Positions 18,071 to 27,009 of a stretch of 64,000 nucleotides of DNA are shown piece by piece. The notes beneath the pieces are model-generated. The model saw only the letters and a list, made by a program, of their open reading frames with translations. It searched no databases and was not told where the DNA came from. Every line of letters starts with the position of its first letter. Position 1 is the first letter of the stretch. This DNA is from Fibrivirga algicola. Its GTDB lineage: Bacteria; Bacteroidota; Bacteroidia; Cytophagales; Spirosomataceae. Location of the stretch: positions 124,001 to 188,000 of the forward strand of contig NZ_WAEL01000008.1 of the NCBI RefSeq assembly GCF_011742925.1, read 5' to 3'. The position numbers and the translations under genes were made by a program.

Positions 18071-19093
18071 ATGTTAAAACAACTTCGCGCTTTTGTGGCC
18101 GATACATTCGCTATTGGGCATAAGGAAGCCACCGGCGTTTTGGCCCTGCTCCTGCTCATTGTGCTGCTGCTGATTTCGCCGCTACTTTATTCCGTTTTAC
18201 GACCTACACGTACCCAGGAAACCAGTGCCAGTGATCAGCAGAAACTCGACAGTCTGCTGGCCAGTATGCAGCAAACCGGGACCGCCGAAGACAAGGCCCG
18301 CTACGGCGACAAGCAGCGTCCGTTCGGGTCGACGCAGACCGACGACGATCGCCAGACATCGGAGCGGTATCAGGAAGCGAAACCGTTTCCGTTCGACCCC
18401 AATACGGTAAGCGTAGCAGGCTGGCAACAGTTAGGGCTCCCCCGCTGGATGGCCGAACGCATCGACAAATACCGCAGCAAAGGTGGGCAGTTTCGCAAGA
18501 AAGAGGACCTGCTGAAGATTTACGATTTCCCGCCCGACGTGTACGAATCACTGGAACCCTATATTCAGCTACCCACCAATGCATCCCGGTTGGCTGGCAG
18601 TGGTGCCAACGATACTCAACGCGAGGCCGGGGCCACCGGCCTAAGTTTACCCGCCCCGGCTGCGGCCCCGGCACGTGAACGCTACGTAAAGCCGGTCATT
18701 CAGCCGTTCGACATCAACACCGCCGACACTACGCAGTTGATCGCCCTGAAAGGCATTGGCAGTAAACTCGCAGCGCGCATTGTACAGTATCGCGACGGGC
18801 TTGGCGGTTTTCTATCCCCGCAGCAATACACCGAAATTTACGGTCTCGACTCCATTAACCTGGCCGAGTTGACGCTATACGCCAAAGTGCAGTCATCAGT
18901 GCGCAAGATCCCAATCAACACGGCCTCGGCGGGGGATCTGGACCGTCTGCCCTACCTGTCGCGCCGACAAGCTGAAGTGATCGTCAACTACCGGACGCAG
19001 CACGGTGGTTTTAGTACACCCGAGGCGTTGAAAGCCGTTAAAGTGCTGAGCGCCCGCACCATTGAACAGATCGCTCCTTACCTCACTTTTTGA
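18071..19093 (+). CDS. ComEA-like helix-hairpin-helix membrane protein
   Basis: A 340-residue protein with one N-terminal transmembrane segment (about residues 21-42) and three helix-hairpin-helix (HhH) units: LPRWMAERIDKYRSKGGQF, then INTADTTQLIALKGIGSKLAARIVQYR, and INTASAGDLDRLPYLSRRQAEVIVNYR. The HhH units bind DNA non-specifically. ComEA proteins receive DNA during natural transformation, but many Bacteroidota paralogues have unknown roles. The region between the anchor and first HhH is charged and probably disordered. It is a single-gene unit followed by a terminator at 19109-19137. Confidence 0.85.
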   Translation: MLKQLRAFVADTFAIGHKEATGVLALLLLIVLLLISPLLYSVLRPTRTQETSASDQQKLDSLLASMQQTGTAEDKARYGDKQRPFGSTQTDDDRQTSERYQEAKPFPFDPNTVSVAGWQQLGLPRWMAERIDKYRSKGGQFRKKEDLLKIYDFPPDVYESLEPYIQLPTNASRLAGSGANDTQREAGATGLSLPAPAAAPARERYVKPVIQPFDINTADTTQLIALKGIGSKLAARIVQYRDGLGGFLSPQQYTEIYGLDSINLAELTLYAKVQSSVRKIPINTASAGDLDRLPYLSRRQAEVIVNYRTQHGGFSTPEALKAVKVLSARTIEQIAPYLTF

Positions 19094-19108
19094 CTACCCT
19101 GAAAAAGC

Positions 19109-19140
19109 GAAAACCCCGCCTGGTGAGCGGGGTTTTCAAG
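19109..19140 (+). terminator. Intrinsic terminator of the ComEA-like gene
   Basis: GAAAACCCCGC at 19109-19119 pairs perfectly with GCGGGGTTTTC at 19127-19137, with a 7-base loop. The U-rich part of the right arm supports Rho-independent termination just after the stop codon at 19093. Confidence 0.8.
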
Positions 19141-19305
19141 ATCAAGCTACGGTACGTTTACTTGGTTTGGTATTCGGTACTCTTCTGTTTGTTACGTGGT
19201 AATCTTCCTTTTTGTTACGGTACTTGGGCAAGCGCAATCGGTACTCTCCTTGTTAATCGTTACGGTACTTGGCAATTGGCTACGGTGAACGCGGAATCGG
19301 AATCA

Positions 19306-19545
19306 CTAAAAGAAACGCGGTACTGTTTTTTTACGTGGCCAGAAGGTCGGTAAACCGCTGGTCATGTACGCTCCAATGGGCTTGTTAGCCAAAAGCTGAA
19401 AATGCTTTTCAATGGTTAAGCTGGCGGTTGCCGACTGCTTTCCATCTTCGCGGTACAACTCATCGCCCAACACGGACGATAGTAAAACAAACTGGTCTAA
19501 GTTCATATTAACGGTGTCATCTCGGTAGGTGTTACAAATATCCAT
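19306..19545 (-). CDS. Small hypothetical ORF, uncertain
   Basis: An open frame of 79 codons on the minus strand, with a possible inner start that gives a product beginning MNLDQFVLLSSVLGDELY. No family is recognised. The composition is plausible for a soluble protein, but the 3' part reads into the CGGTAC-repeat patch, so the ORF may be fortuitous or a remnant. Its lower GC resembles the surrounding non-coding sequence more than nearby genes. Confidence 0.3.
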   Translation of the reverse strand: MDICNTYRDDTVNMNLDQFVLLSSVLGDELYREDGKQSATASLTIEKHFQLLANKPIGAYMTSGLPTFWPRKKTVPRFF

Positions 19546-19708
19546 AGAACTAAGAGACTTTGCAATACATCTTTTCGAGTTTTATTGATAATTAATACTG
19601 AAGTACTTCAATTGACATCCGTTGGATAAAGCGTACTGGCAAACAAATTCGATTGATTGGTCTATAAGACGAGTATATTAATAGAAAGTAACACCTGTTT
19701 TCGATAGT

Positions 19709-20935
19709 TTATTTTCGTTCGCTCACCAATTGGTGGGCCGCCCGCTTTGCCGGAAATAGCGATGTGATTGCCGTTATTGCCAGTACAATTAATACAGTAA
19801 CAATCAAGTCCTTATACTCAACTTTAACCGGATAGGCGTCGACAATGGCCGAAGTTGTTCCAAATCCGACAAGCCCGTATCGTTCCTGTATGTAACACAA
19901 TCCCAATCCAAAAATCAAGCCAATTGCGGCACCAGTGAATGAAATAATTGCGCCTTCCAGCAAAAAAATACGCCGGATAAGTCCAGGATCTGCGCCCATC
20001 GCGCCCATAATTCCAATATCGGCCTTCTTTTCAAGCACCAGCATCGACAACGAGAAAAACGTATTTATACTCGCTATCAGGATAATAAAGGCTAGGGTGA
20101 GTGTAACAAACAATTTCTCGATCCGAATAGCCCGAAACAAGTCGGGATTCATTTCATCACGGGTACGTACCTGCAATGCCTGTCCGACAAGCTCCTGCAT
20201 TATCTTTTGCACCGCTACTTCATCGGTGCCGGGCGTTAGTTGAATCTCCAGACTAGCATATTCGTCGGCGGCGTAGCCAAGTAATTCACGGGCCACCGAC
20301 AGCGGTACCAGCACAAGATCGTCGTAGTTGGTAGCCTCGATGAAAAACACACCCGAGACGTTTAGCTGCTGTTGCCGAAAGGCATCGGGCGAGACAGACG
20401 AAAGTCGTCTATTTCGGTCCGGAAACAGCAGCTCGAGCGGCGTAAGCGGGTCTTCGGGCGAAATCGTCAGGTTGTTTCGAACGCCTTCAGCCACAATAGC
20501 AAAGTTATACCCGTTGCGAGTCAGCACCTGCCGTCCCTCAACCATAACCGAGTCAAGTTGATGTCGCTGGCTGTAGGTACTGTCGACACCTTTTACCCGT
20601 ACTACAGCCTGGCTGTCGCCGTAGCGGGCCAGGGCGTTGTCTGTAGCTACGCCCGTCAGCACCTGCACGCCGGGGAGTTTGCGCAACTGGCCAACCAAGG
20701 CAGGTGATGCCTGAAACCGTTTGCCCGTCACGGGCTGAATAGTCAGGTCAGCCTCAACCGATTTGAAGATTTGCCTGTTCAGGTCTTCCATGCCGTTGAA
20801 CACTGAAAGAACCACGACAAGGGCCATGGTACCCACGCCCACGCCCAGCATGGCCAGCAACGACAGCCAGCTGATGAAGCTGCGTTTGCGGCGGGAGAAG
20901 AAATAGCGACGGGCAATAAAAACGGGGAGATTCAT
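19709..20935 (-). CDS. FtsX/LolC-E-type ABC transporter permease
   Basis: A 408-residue inner-membrane permease of the MacB/FtsX superfamily. There is one N-terminal transmembrane segment after FIARRYFFSRRKRSF (about 22-47), a large periplasmic MacB-type domain (~50-260), and three C-terminal transmembrane segments (around 285, 335 and 380). FTAAIGLIFGLGL-like and SLFPAKRAA-like endings are typical of the LolC/LolE group, which extracts lipoproteins from the inner membrane. The ATG at 20935 is chosen because the product then begins MNLPVFIARRY, as in the family. No ATPase gene is adjacent, as usual for Bacteroidota. Confidence 0.9.
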   Translation of the reverse strand: MNLPVFIARRYFFSRRKRSFISWLSLLAMLGVGVGTMALVVVLSVFNGMEDLNRQIFKSVEADLTIQPVTGKRFQASPALVGQLRKLPGVQVLTGVATDNALARYGDSQAVVRVKGVDSTYSQRHQLDSVMVEGRQVLTRNGYNFAIVAEGVRNNLTISPEDPLTPLELLFPDRNRRLSSVSPDAFRQQQLNVSGVFFIEATNYDDLVLVPLSVARELLGYAADEYASLEIQLTPGTDEVAVQKIMQELVGQALQVRTRDEMNPDLFRAIRIEKLFVTLTLAFIILIASINTFFSLSMLVLEKKADIGIMGAMGADPGLIRRIFLLEGAIISFTGAAIGLIFGLGLCYIQERYGLVGFGTTSAIVDAYPVKVEYKDLIVTVLIVLAITAITSLFPAKRAAHQLVSERK

Positions 20936-20958
20936 GACGTACCTGCGAAAACGGAAAG

Positions 20959-20966
20959 CGAAGATA
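20959..20966 (-). promoter_or_regulatory. -7-like element of the permease gene
   Basis: TATCTTCG on the minus strand is a one-mismatch version of TAnnTTTG, 23 bases upstream of the ATG at 20935. It also supports this start rather than the longer frame reaching 20986. Confidence 0.35.
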
Positions 20967-21111
20967 GCAACACGGCGGGTTACCACCCTGCCCGGTCGGT
21001 TTGGTAACGTTAGCCAATTGGCGAAACAGGTAGCTTCCCGGACCAGTCAGGCTGGTCAGAGTAAACGCCATTTCACCGGTAGGCATAACGGTCGCCAATC
21101 CAACCTTTGCC

Positions 21112-23745
21112 CTACTCCCATTCCCAGGCGTCGTCGTTGATAAGTTCGGCGATTACTGCCGTCCAGCCGGTTTGATGACTGGCACCAATACCCTGTGCTG
21201 TGTCACCGTGGAAGTATTCGTAAAACAGTAGTAAGTCTGCGTTTTCGGGACGTTGATAGAACGGGCTAAACGGACCATGTATGGGTCGGTGGCCCGATTC
21301 ATCAGCCTCGAACGTTGCCACGATGCGCTTGGCCAGCTCGTTGGAGACCTCCACCAGATTGAGCCGATTACCCGATCCGGTCGGAAATTCCACCGTGAGG
21401 GAATCACCATAGAACTGGTAGTACTTTTTTAGAGATTTGATAAACAGGTAATTGATCGGCATCCAAACCGGACCCCGCCAATTGGAATTCCCCCCAAATA
21501 ACCCCGAATCGGAGTCGCCGGGAACGTACCTGACCGAGTGCACCTGCCCATCGAGTTGCACCGCATACGGGTGTTCTTCATGGTACTTCGACAAAGCTCG
21601 GACACCACCCGGCGACAGAAACTCGGTCTCGTCGAGCAGCAGGGCCAGCAGGTATTCAAGCCGTTCTTTCGATACCAGCGACAGCAGAATATCGCCATCG
21701 GGCGTTACCCGCTGGTCGGGCATGGGCAGGTTCAGGCCAGCGCGGTAGGTCTGAAAAAAACGTACCCGCTTCAGGAAGTCCGACAGCGGTTCGCTTTTAT
21801 GCCGCTTGATAATCGAGACGGCAAACAGAACCGACAACCCCACGATAGACCGTACCCGCAATACCCTCGGCGGGGCCGTTGGCGAATAGATCCGATCGTA
21901 ATAAAAATGATCCTCCTCGTCCCAAAGCGACTCATTCAGCGATTCGGAGATGAGCACAAACTGCTCGTAAAACTTGGTGGCAACATCCTCGAACGATGGA
22001 TCATGGCGGCTAATCTCCAGCGCAATGTCCATCATATTCAGAGCATACATGGCCATCCAGGCCGTAGCGTCGGCCTGTTCGAGCAACGTACCCGGCGGCA
22101 GGTTGCTCCGGTCAATCACCCCAATGTTATCGAGTCCGAGAAAGCCCCCGGCAAATACGTTATCTTCTTCGGGGTCGAGCCGGTTTGTCCACCATGTGAA
22201 GTTGATGAGCAGTTTTTGAAAGACGCGTTTCAGAAACTGAATGTCCTCATTCTTATAAATTGCCCGTTCGAGCCGGTACACCGACAACGCCGCCCAGGCA
22301 TGCACGGGCGGGTTCACATCCGAGAACTTCCACTCGTAGGCGGGCATCTGCCCGGCCGGGCTCATGTACCACTCACGCATGAGCAGGATCAGCTGGTTTT
22401 TGGCAAACACCGGGTCAACCATGGCCAGTGGAACCGTGTGAAAAGCCAGGTCCCAGGCCGCATACCAGGGATATTCCCATTTATCGGGCATGCTGATCAC
22501 GTCTTCGTTGTTGAGGTGTCGCCAGGTATGGTTACGCCCCAGCAGCCGCTCGGGCGGCGGCGGCGGATTCCCCGGATCGCCCCGCAACCAGTGCGGAATA
22601 TCGTAGTGATAGTATTGCTTGGTCCAAAGCAGCCCGGCTAGCGCCTGCCGCTGAATACGCTTCAAATCGGCCGACGCACCAGCAGGAACCAGGGGTTCAT
22701 AAAAGGCATCGGCTTCGGCTTTCCGGTCGGCAAATACCTGATCGAAGGTCGCATCGAAGGGCTGCGTCTGGATGGTCTTGCACAGCCGGAGGGCAATGGT
22801 CCAGGTTTCGCCAGGGGCCACCTCTTTTTTGTAGACCGGTGCGAATTTGGTTCCTGTTTCGTTTTCCCGCAGCAGGTCGCAGAGGTAGTCGTTATGCTCG
22901 GCAACGGCTTCGTGGAACGCGTCTTTCACGAAAGGCGACCCATTGGGCATACCATACAGCCGCTTCGTATTCGACTCGTTATCAGTCATCAGACTAATGT
23001 CGACCGGCTGGTAATACAGGTAGTAGTTGCCCGCCCGGAAGTGCGACAGAAAGACGTTCCCCGCCGTGGGCATATCGGGTCGGCGGCTGATGGTTGGTTT
23101 GGCAAATGTTGGATCGAAGGCCCATCGGTTGCGGCACCAGAGTGTTGGCAGCACCGTCAGCGGGGCCGACTCGGGGCCGTGATTGGTTACCGAAATCCGG
23201 ATACAGATATCGTCGGGGTTGTTCTTAGCGTATTCAACCAGCACATCGAAATAGCGACCGTCCTCGAAAACACCGGTTTGCAGAATCTCGAATTCAGGAT
23301 CGTTCCGGGTACGTTGCCCGTTTTCGTGCAACAGCCATTCGTAGGGAAATGCCGCCTGCGGGTATTTGTACAGCCCTTTCATGTACGAGTGCGTGGGCGT
23401 GTTGTCGAGGTAGTAATACAACTCCTTGACGTCTTCGCCGTGGTTACCCTCGTTGTTGGTAAGGCCAAACAGGCGTTCCTTTAGCAAGCCATCGTTTCCG
23501 TTCCAGAGGGCCAGACCGAAGCAAACATTCATACGCCGGTCAGCAATCCCCATCAGGCCGTCTTCGCCCCATCGATACACCCGGCTACGGGCCTGATCGT
23601 GTGAAAACGAGTTCCAGGCGTCGCCATTAGCCGAATAGTCTTCGCGTACAGTTCCCCACTGACGATCAGCCAGGTACGGCCCCCACTTTTCGAGCGGCAC
23701 GGCCTTTTTGGCATTTTCCTGTAAGCGGTCTAATTCTGGATTCAT
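21112..23745 (-). CDS. GH63-like (MGH1-type) glucosidase
   Basis: An 877-residue soluble glycoside hydrolase with no signal peptide, starting at an ATG at 23745. It has an N-terminal beta-sandwich (to ~residue 330) and an (alpha/alpha)6 barrel. Family segments include EWYMSPAGQMPAYEWKF with the likely general acid nearby, NPPVHAWAALSVYRLE, FAGGFLGLDNIGVIDRS, and NSNWRGPVWMPINYL. It also has the two invariant acidic residues expected in GH63 and mannosylglycerate-hydrolase-like enzymes. It would cleave an alpha-glucoside or mannosyl-glucosyl compound in the cytoplasm. It appears to be transcribed alone and ends 176 bases before the permease start. Confidence 0.88.
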   Translation of the reverse strand: MNPELDRLQENAKKAVPLEKWGPYLADRQWGTVREDYSANGDAWNSFSHDQARSRVYRWGEDGLMGIADRRMNVCFGLALWNGNDGLLKERLFGLTNNEGNHGEDVKELYYYLDNTPTHSYMKGLYKYPQAAFPYEWLLHENGQRTRNDPEFEILQTGVFEDGRYFDVLVEYAKNNPDDICIRISVTNHGPESAPLTVLPTLWCRNRWAFDPTFAKPTISRRPDMPTAGNVFLSHFRAGNYYLYYQPVDISLMTDNESNTKRLYGMPNGSPFVKDAFHEAVAEHNDYLCDLLRENETGTKFAPVYKKEVAPGETWTIALRLCKTIQTQPFDATFDQVFADRKAEADAFYEPLVPAGASADLKRIQRQALAGLLWTKQYYHYDIPHWLRGDPGNPPPPPERLLGRNHTWRHLNNEDVISMPDKWEYPWYAAWDLAFHTVPLAMVDPVFAKNQLILLMREWYMSPAGQMPAYEWKFSDVNPPVHAWAALSVYRLERAIYKNEDIQFLKRVFQKLLINFTWWTNRLDPEEDNVFAGGFLGLDNIGVIDRSNLPPGTLLEQADATAWMAMYALNMMDIALEISRHDPSFEDVATKFYEQFVLISESLNESLWDEEDHFYYDRIYSPTAPPRVLRVRSIVGLSVLFAVSIIKRHKSEPLSDFLKRVRFFQTYRAGLNLPMPDQRVTPDGDILLSLVSKERLEYLLALLLDETEFLSPGGVRALSKYHEEHPYAVQLDGQVHSVRYVPGDSDSGLFGGNSNWRGPVWMPINYLFIKSLKKYYQFYGDSLTVEFPTGSGNRLNLVEVSNELAKRIVATFEADESGHRPIHGPFSPFYQRPENADLLLFYEYFHGDTAQGIGASHQTGWTAVIAELINDDAWEWE

Positions 23746-23819
23746 GTACTTACAATTTACGCTATGCGAGTTACCCCGCACAGAACCGATTTACGATAAG
23801 GCTGTTCATTCCCATCAGT

Positions 23820-24626
23820 TTATCCCCCGTCCGAGAAGCTTTCCAGTACGGTCATGCCGCCGTCGATGAAGATGCTGGCACCGGTGATGTAGTCGGAATC
23901 GTCGGAGGCCAGGAAAACGGCGAGGTTGCCAATGTCTTCGGGTTGCCCAATGCGGTTGTAGGGGATGAGCGTCATCAGCGAATTCAGCGCCTGCGGCGTG
24001 CTCCACGCACCGGTATTGATGGGTGTTTGAATGGCTCCCGGACAAATGCTGTTGACCCGAATCTGCCGGTCGCCGTATTCCTGCGCCAGTGATTGCATCA
24101 GCATTTTAATGGCTCCTTTCGAGGCCGCATAGTTTACGTGCCCTGCCCACGGAATAGCCTCGTGGACTGAACTCATGCAGATGATTTTGCCCGTTGCCCG
24201 CGACACGTCCGGCCGTGGCCCGCGGCGCAGAAACTCGCGAATGGCCTCACGGGCGCACAGAAACTGCCCGGTCAGGTTCACGTCAATCACCGTTTGCCAT
24301 TGCGCCAGGGTCAATTCGTCAAACTTTGCGTCGCGCTGCAGTCCCGCATTATTCACCAGAATATCGATTGTACCGAAGTGATCTACAACCTGCCTGAACA
24401 TGGCCTGTACCTGATCTTCTTTCGACACGTCGCCCTGAATGGCCAGCGCATCAACACCGTAGCTTTTGATTTCGGCCACCAATGCATCGGCATCTTCCGG
24501 CTTCGACACGTAATTGATAATGACGTTGGCACCAGCCTGTCCCAGCGACTTAGCTACCCCTGCACCAATTCCCGAATTGGCCCCGGTTACCAGCGCCGTC
24601 TGGCCCGACAATTTTTTATCACCCAT
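23820..24626 (-). CDS. SDR family oxidoreductase (glucose 1-dehydrogenase-like)
   Basis: A 268-residue classical short-chain dehydrogenase. Cofactor motif TGANSGIG at 14-21, NNAG at 92-95, catalytic Ser in MSSVHE (151-156), Tyr166 and Lys170 in YAASK. The order and length fit glucose 1-dehydrogenase/3-oxoacyl reductase-like enzymes; the FIDGGMT C-terminal segment is typical. A 41-codon upstream extension to 24749 is unlikely because it crosses the divergent promoter region. It is cytoplasmic; the substrate cannot be fixed from sequence. Confidence 0.9.
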   Translation of the reverse strand: MGDKKLSGQTALVTGANSGIGAGVAKSLGQAGANVIINYVSKPEDADALVAEIKSYGVDALAIQGDVSKEDQVQAMFRQVVDHFGTIDILVNNAGLQRDAKFDELTLAQWQTVIDVNLTGQFLCAREAIREFLRRGPRPDVSRATGKIICMSSVHEAIPWAGHVNYAASKGAIKMLMQSLAQEYGDRQIRVNSICPGAIQTPINTGAWSTPQALNSLMTLIPYNRIGQPEDIGNLAVFLASDDSDYITGASIFIDGGMTVLESFSDGG

Positions 24627-24763
24627 AGTGTTATGTGGTCGTAAACGCGTTGATTCCACTCCAACTACTTCAATTTGGGCTGGATAGTTATAACCGTTGC
24701 CTTGAATTAATAGCTTTCTAAGTTTTGCGGATGGTTTTAGGGGAAGCAAACGAACTGACTATC

Positions 24764-24964
24764 ATGACCGAAAAACCAAATCCAGAAGCCGGCGAATCAA
24801 CCATCGCCCAGTCGACAGTCCCCCACGGCCCGCCACCCGGCCATTTCCTAAAATCAATCGATGAGGATACGGACGTTGATAACAGCGAGATCAACGACGA
24901 ATCGGATGGCATGGAGAAGCCCGATTTCTTGGGCAAAACGAACCACGAGAACCGCGACGAGTAG
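24764..24964 (+). CDS. Small acidic hypothetical protein
   Basis: A 66-residue protein from the ATG at 24764 (a longer form from 24725 is possible). It is rich in Asp, Glu, Pro and Asn (SIDEDTDVDNSEINDESDG), has no hydrophobic segment, and is probably disordered. No family is recognised. Support for a real gene comes from its position between a divergent SDR gene and a clear intrinsic terminator at 24975-25010 that would serve it. Confidence 0.55.
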   Translation: MTEKPNPEAGESTIAQSTVPHGPPPGHFLKSIDEDTDVDNSEINDESDGMEKPDFLGKTNHENRDE

Positions 24965-24974
24965 CTGTCAGCGT

Positions 24975-25010
24975 ATGTTCAGCTCGCCAGCGTGGTGAGC
25001 TGAACATTTT
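24975..25010 (+). terminator. Intrinsic terminator
   Basis: ATGTTCAGCTC (24975-24985) pairs with GAGCTGAACAT (24997-25007) around an 11-base loop and is followed by TTTT. It lies 10 bases after the stop of the small acidic gene and 25 bases before the photolyase ATG. Confidence 0.75.
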
Positions 25011-25034
25011 GCCTGAACAGTGAATTCTCACTAC

Positions 25035-26633
25035 ATGTCTCACCGACCAGCCATCAACGTTCTCTGGTTCAAACGCGATCTGCGTCTACGCGACCATGCG
25101 CCGTTACAGGCGGCCATTGCCACAGGCAAGCCACTGCTGCTGCTATACTGTTTTGAGCCGTCGGTGATGGCCGACCCTAATTACGACATGCGCCACTGGC
25201 GGTTTGTGGCCGAGTGTCTTGCCGACCTGAACCGACAGTTGCCGAAGCTGATGCAGACTACAGTTGCTCCACAGGTACGTACCCACGAATGGCTGCCGTT
25301 TGTGTTCGATGATGAACCCGTTGAAGCAACCAGTGAAGCCGTTACCGGCCAGCCACGGGTATGGGTTTTTCAACGCGACGTACTGGAGGTGCTGGGTACG
25401 TTGCATCAGCTATTCACGATCGATACGCTGTTCTCGCATGAAGAAACCGGTTTGAAAGTGACGTATGACCGTGACAAAGCGATTGCCCGTCACTGCCGCG
25501 AGCAGGCAATTAGCTGGCAGGAGTTTCAGTGCAACGGCGTTATTCGTCGATTGAAAAACCGCGATACCTGGGCCGACGATTGGCAGAAAACCATGCGTGC
25601 TCCCCAGCAACACCCCGACCTTGCCCGATGGCGACCCGCTAACGTACCCGACGACTGGTTTGAGGCGGAGCGTGGTCCTGACCTACCGGCGAGCTGGCAC
25701 GTACCTGACTCACTTTTTCAGCCGGGCGGCGAACAGAACGCCTTTCGCTACCTCGACAGCTTTCTGACCGAGCGTATCGCCCACTATGCCAAATCGATCT
25801 CCAAGCCACTCGAAAGTCGGCGCGGATGCAGCCGGGTGTCGCCTTACATTGCCTGGGGTTGCCTGAGTATCCGGCAGGTGTTTCAGGCGCAGTTGCTGAC
25901 GGCAAAGAACCCACCGCAACCTGGACTTGGCCGGCAATTCAGCGCCTTTGCGTCGCGCTTACGTTGGCATTGCCACTTTATTCAGAAATTTGAGAGCGAA
26001 GACCGTATCGAATTCGAGAATGTAAACCGGGCCTTCGACGCGCTCACTAAAAATCAAAACCCAGCGCATTATGCCGCCTGGCACGATGGCAAAACGGGCT
26101 ACCCGATGATCGACGCCTGCATGCGCTGCCTGACTGCCACGGGCTACATCAATTTCCGGATGCGGGCCATGCTGACCTCTTTTCTGAGTCATCACCTGCT
26201 GCAGCACTGGAAAGAGGGCGCGCTGCACCTGGCCCGGATCTACACCGATTTCGAACCGGGTATTCACTACGCCCAGATTCAGATGCAGGCAGGCATGACG
26301 GGCACCAACACCGTCCGGATTTATAACCCTGTGAAGCAATCGCAGGAGCACGACCCAACCGGGGTGTTTATTAAACAGTGGATTCCAGAGCTGGCCAACT
26401 GCCCCGTGGCCTACATTCACGAACCCTGGACCATGCCCCCGCTGGAACAGAACATGGCCCATTTTCACGTCGGCCTCGATTATCCCGCGCCCATCATCGA
26501 CATTACGCAAACAGGCCGCGAAGCCCGGATAAAGCTGCACGAACCCCGCAAAACAGAGGCAGCCAAGACCGAAAAGGAGCGTATTTTAAAACGGCACACG
26601 ATACCCGGCACGCATCCCGCTGCTAAATCGTAA
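25035..26633 (+). CDS. Photolyase/cryptochrome family flavoprotein
   Basis: A 532-residue blue-light flavoprotein. The N-terminal photolyase alpha/beta domain begins INVLWFKRDLRLRDH. The C-terminal FAD-binding helical domain shows SRVSPYIAWGCLS, then ASRLRWHCHFIQKFE, TGYPMIDACMRCLTATGYINFRMR and MTGTNTVRIYNPVKQS, which correspond to the FAD-binding and DNA-binding regions. It would bind FAD and either repair UV photoproducts or act as a light sensor; the NPVKQSQEHDPTG segment matches a Bacteroidota-type subgroup whose function is not settled. The ATG at 25035 is chosen over the GTG at 25020 because the family starts right there. Confidence 0.88.
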   Translation: MSHRPAINVLWFKRDLRLRDHAPLQAAIATGKPLLLLYCFEPSVMADPNYDMRHWRFVAECLADLNRQLPKLMQTTVAPQVRTHEWLPFVFDDEPVEATSEAVTGQPRVWVFQRDVLEVLGTLHQLFTIDTLFSHEETGLKVTYDRDKAIARHCREQAISWQEFQCNGVIRRLKNRDTWADDWQKTMRAPQQHPDLARWRPANVPDDWFEAERGPDLPASWHVPDSLFQPGGEQNAFRYLDSFLTERIAHYAKSISKPLESRRGCSRVSPYIAWGCLSIRQVFQAQLLTAKNPPQPGLGRQFSAFASRLRWHCHFIQKFESEDRIEFENVNRAFDALTKNQNPAHYAAWHDGKTGYPMIDACMRCLTATGYINFRMRAMLTSFLSHHLLQHWKEGALHLARIYTDFEPGIHYAQIQMQAGMTGTNTVRIYNPVKQSQEHDPTGVFIKQWIPELANCPVAYIHEPWTMPPLEQNMAHFHVGLDYPAPIIDITQTGREARIKLHEPRKTEAAKTEKERILKRHTIPGTHPAAKS

Positions 26634-26688
26634 ACCCGTACCTTTACCGCCCGCGTTACCTTAGTTTTTACCTCTCCAGTGTCGCGCT

Positions 26689-27009
26689 ATGAAAAATTCT
26701 AACGTTTCGTTCTACCTCGGTTTGGTTCTATCTGCGCTTGTTCTGCTCAACCTCGGCCTTTGGATTTACGCGGCAACCCGTGTCGGCCTGTCGTTCGAAC
26801 AGGCCCGGCAAACGTACCTGGGCTATTTTCCCGATTTCCTGCAACACCCAACGCTGCTGACCCTGCTCAATGTAGCCCTATGCAGCCTTTCGCTCTTCCT
26901 CCTGATCCGAATGGGCGAGTCACTCAGCCGCCTGGCGAATCTGATTAGAATACCGACGGTCGTGATCAACACCATTCTGATCGCCTGGAATGTGTTCTCG
27001 CTTATGTAG
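26689..27009 (+). CDS. Small hypothetical membrane protein
   Basis: A 106-residue protein with an N-terminal transmembrane segment (about 7-28), a second near 53-73 and a third hydrophobic stretch near 86-105. The loop between the first two is amphipathic (SFEQARQTYLGYFPDFLQ). No family is recognised. A TACCTTAG sequence 25 bases upstream of the ATG is a one-mismatch -7 element. Its 3' end overlaps the 3' end of the convergent quinone oxidoreductase gene by 8 bases. Confidence 0.65.
   Translation: MKNSNVSFYLGLVLSALVLLNLGLWIYAATRVGLSFEQARQTYLGYFPDFLQHPTLLTLLNVALCSLSLFLLIRMGESLSRLANLIRIPTVVINTILIAWNVFSLM

Larger units (their letters stand above)
19094..19708. other. Intergenic region with degenerate CGGTAC repeats
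   Basis: Between the ComEA-like gene and the convergent permease gene. After the terminator, 19150-19330 is a patchwork of short repeated words: GTTACGGTACTTGG at 19214-19227 and 19259-19272, TCGGTACTCT at 19174-19183 and 19238-19247, and TTACGTGG twice. The rest (19560-19708) is AT-rich and holds nothing recognised. A weak minus-strand ORF occupies 19306-19545. Confidence 0.5.

Noticed and set aside
19090-19353. 87-residue plus-strand ORF
   Set aside because: It runs through the terminator and the CGGTAC-repeat patch and has no conserved features.
21538-22641. 367-residue plus-strand ORF
   Set aside because: Shadow of the GH63-like gene; no recognisable family.
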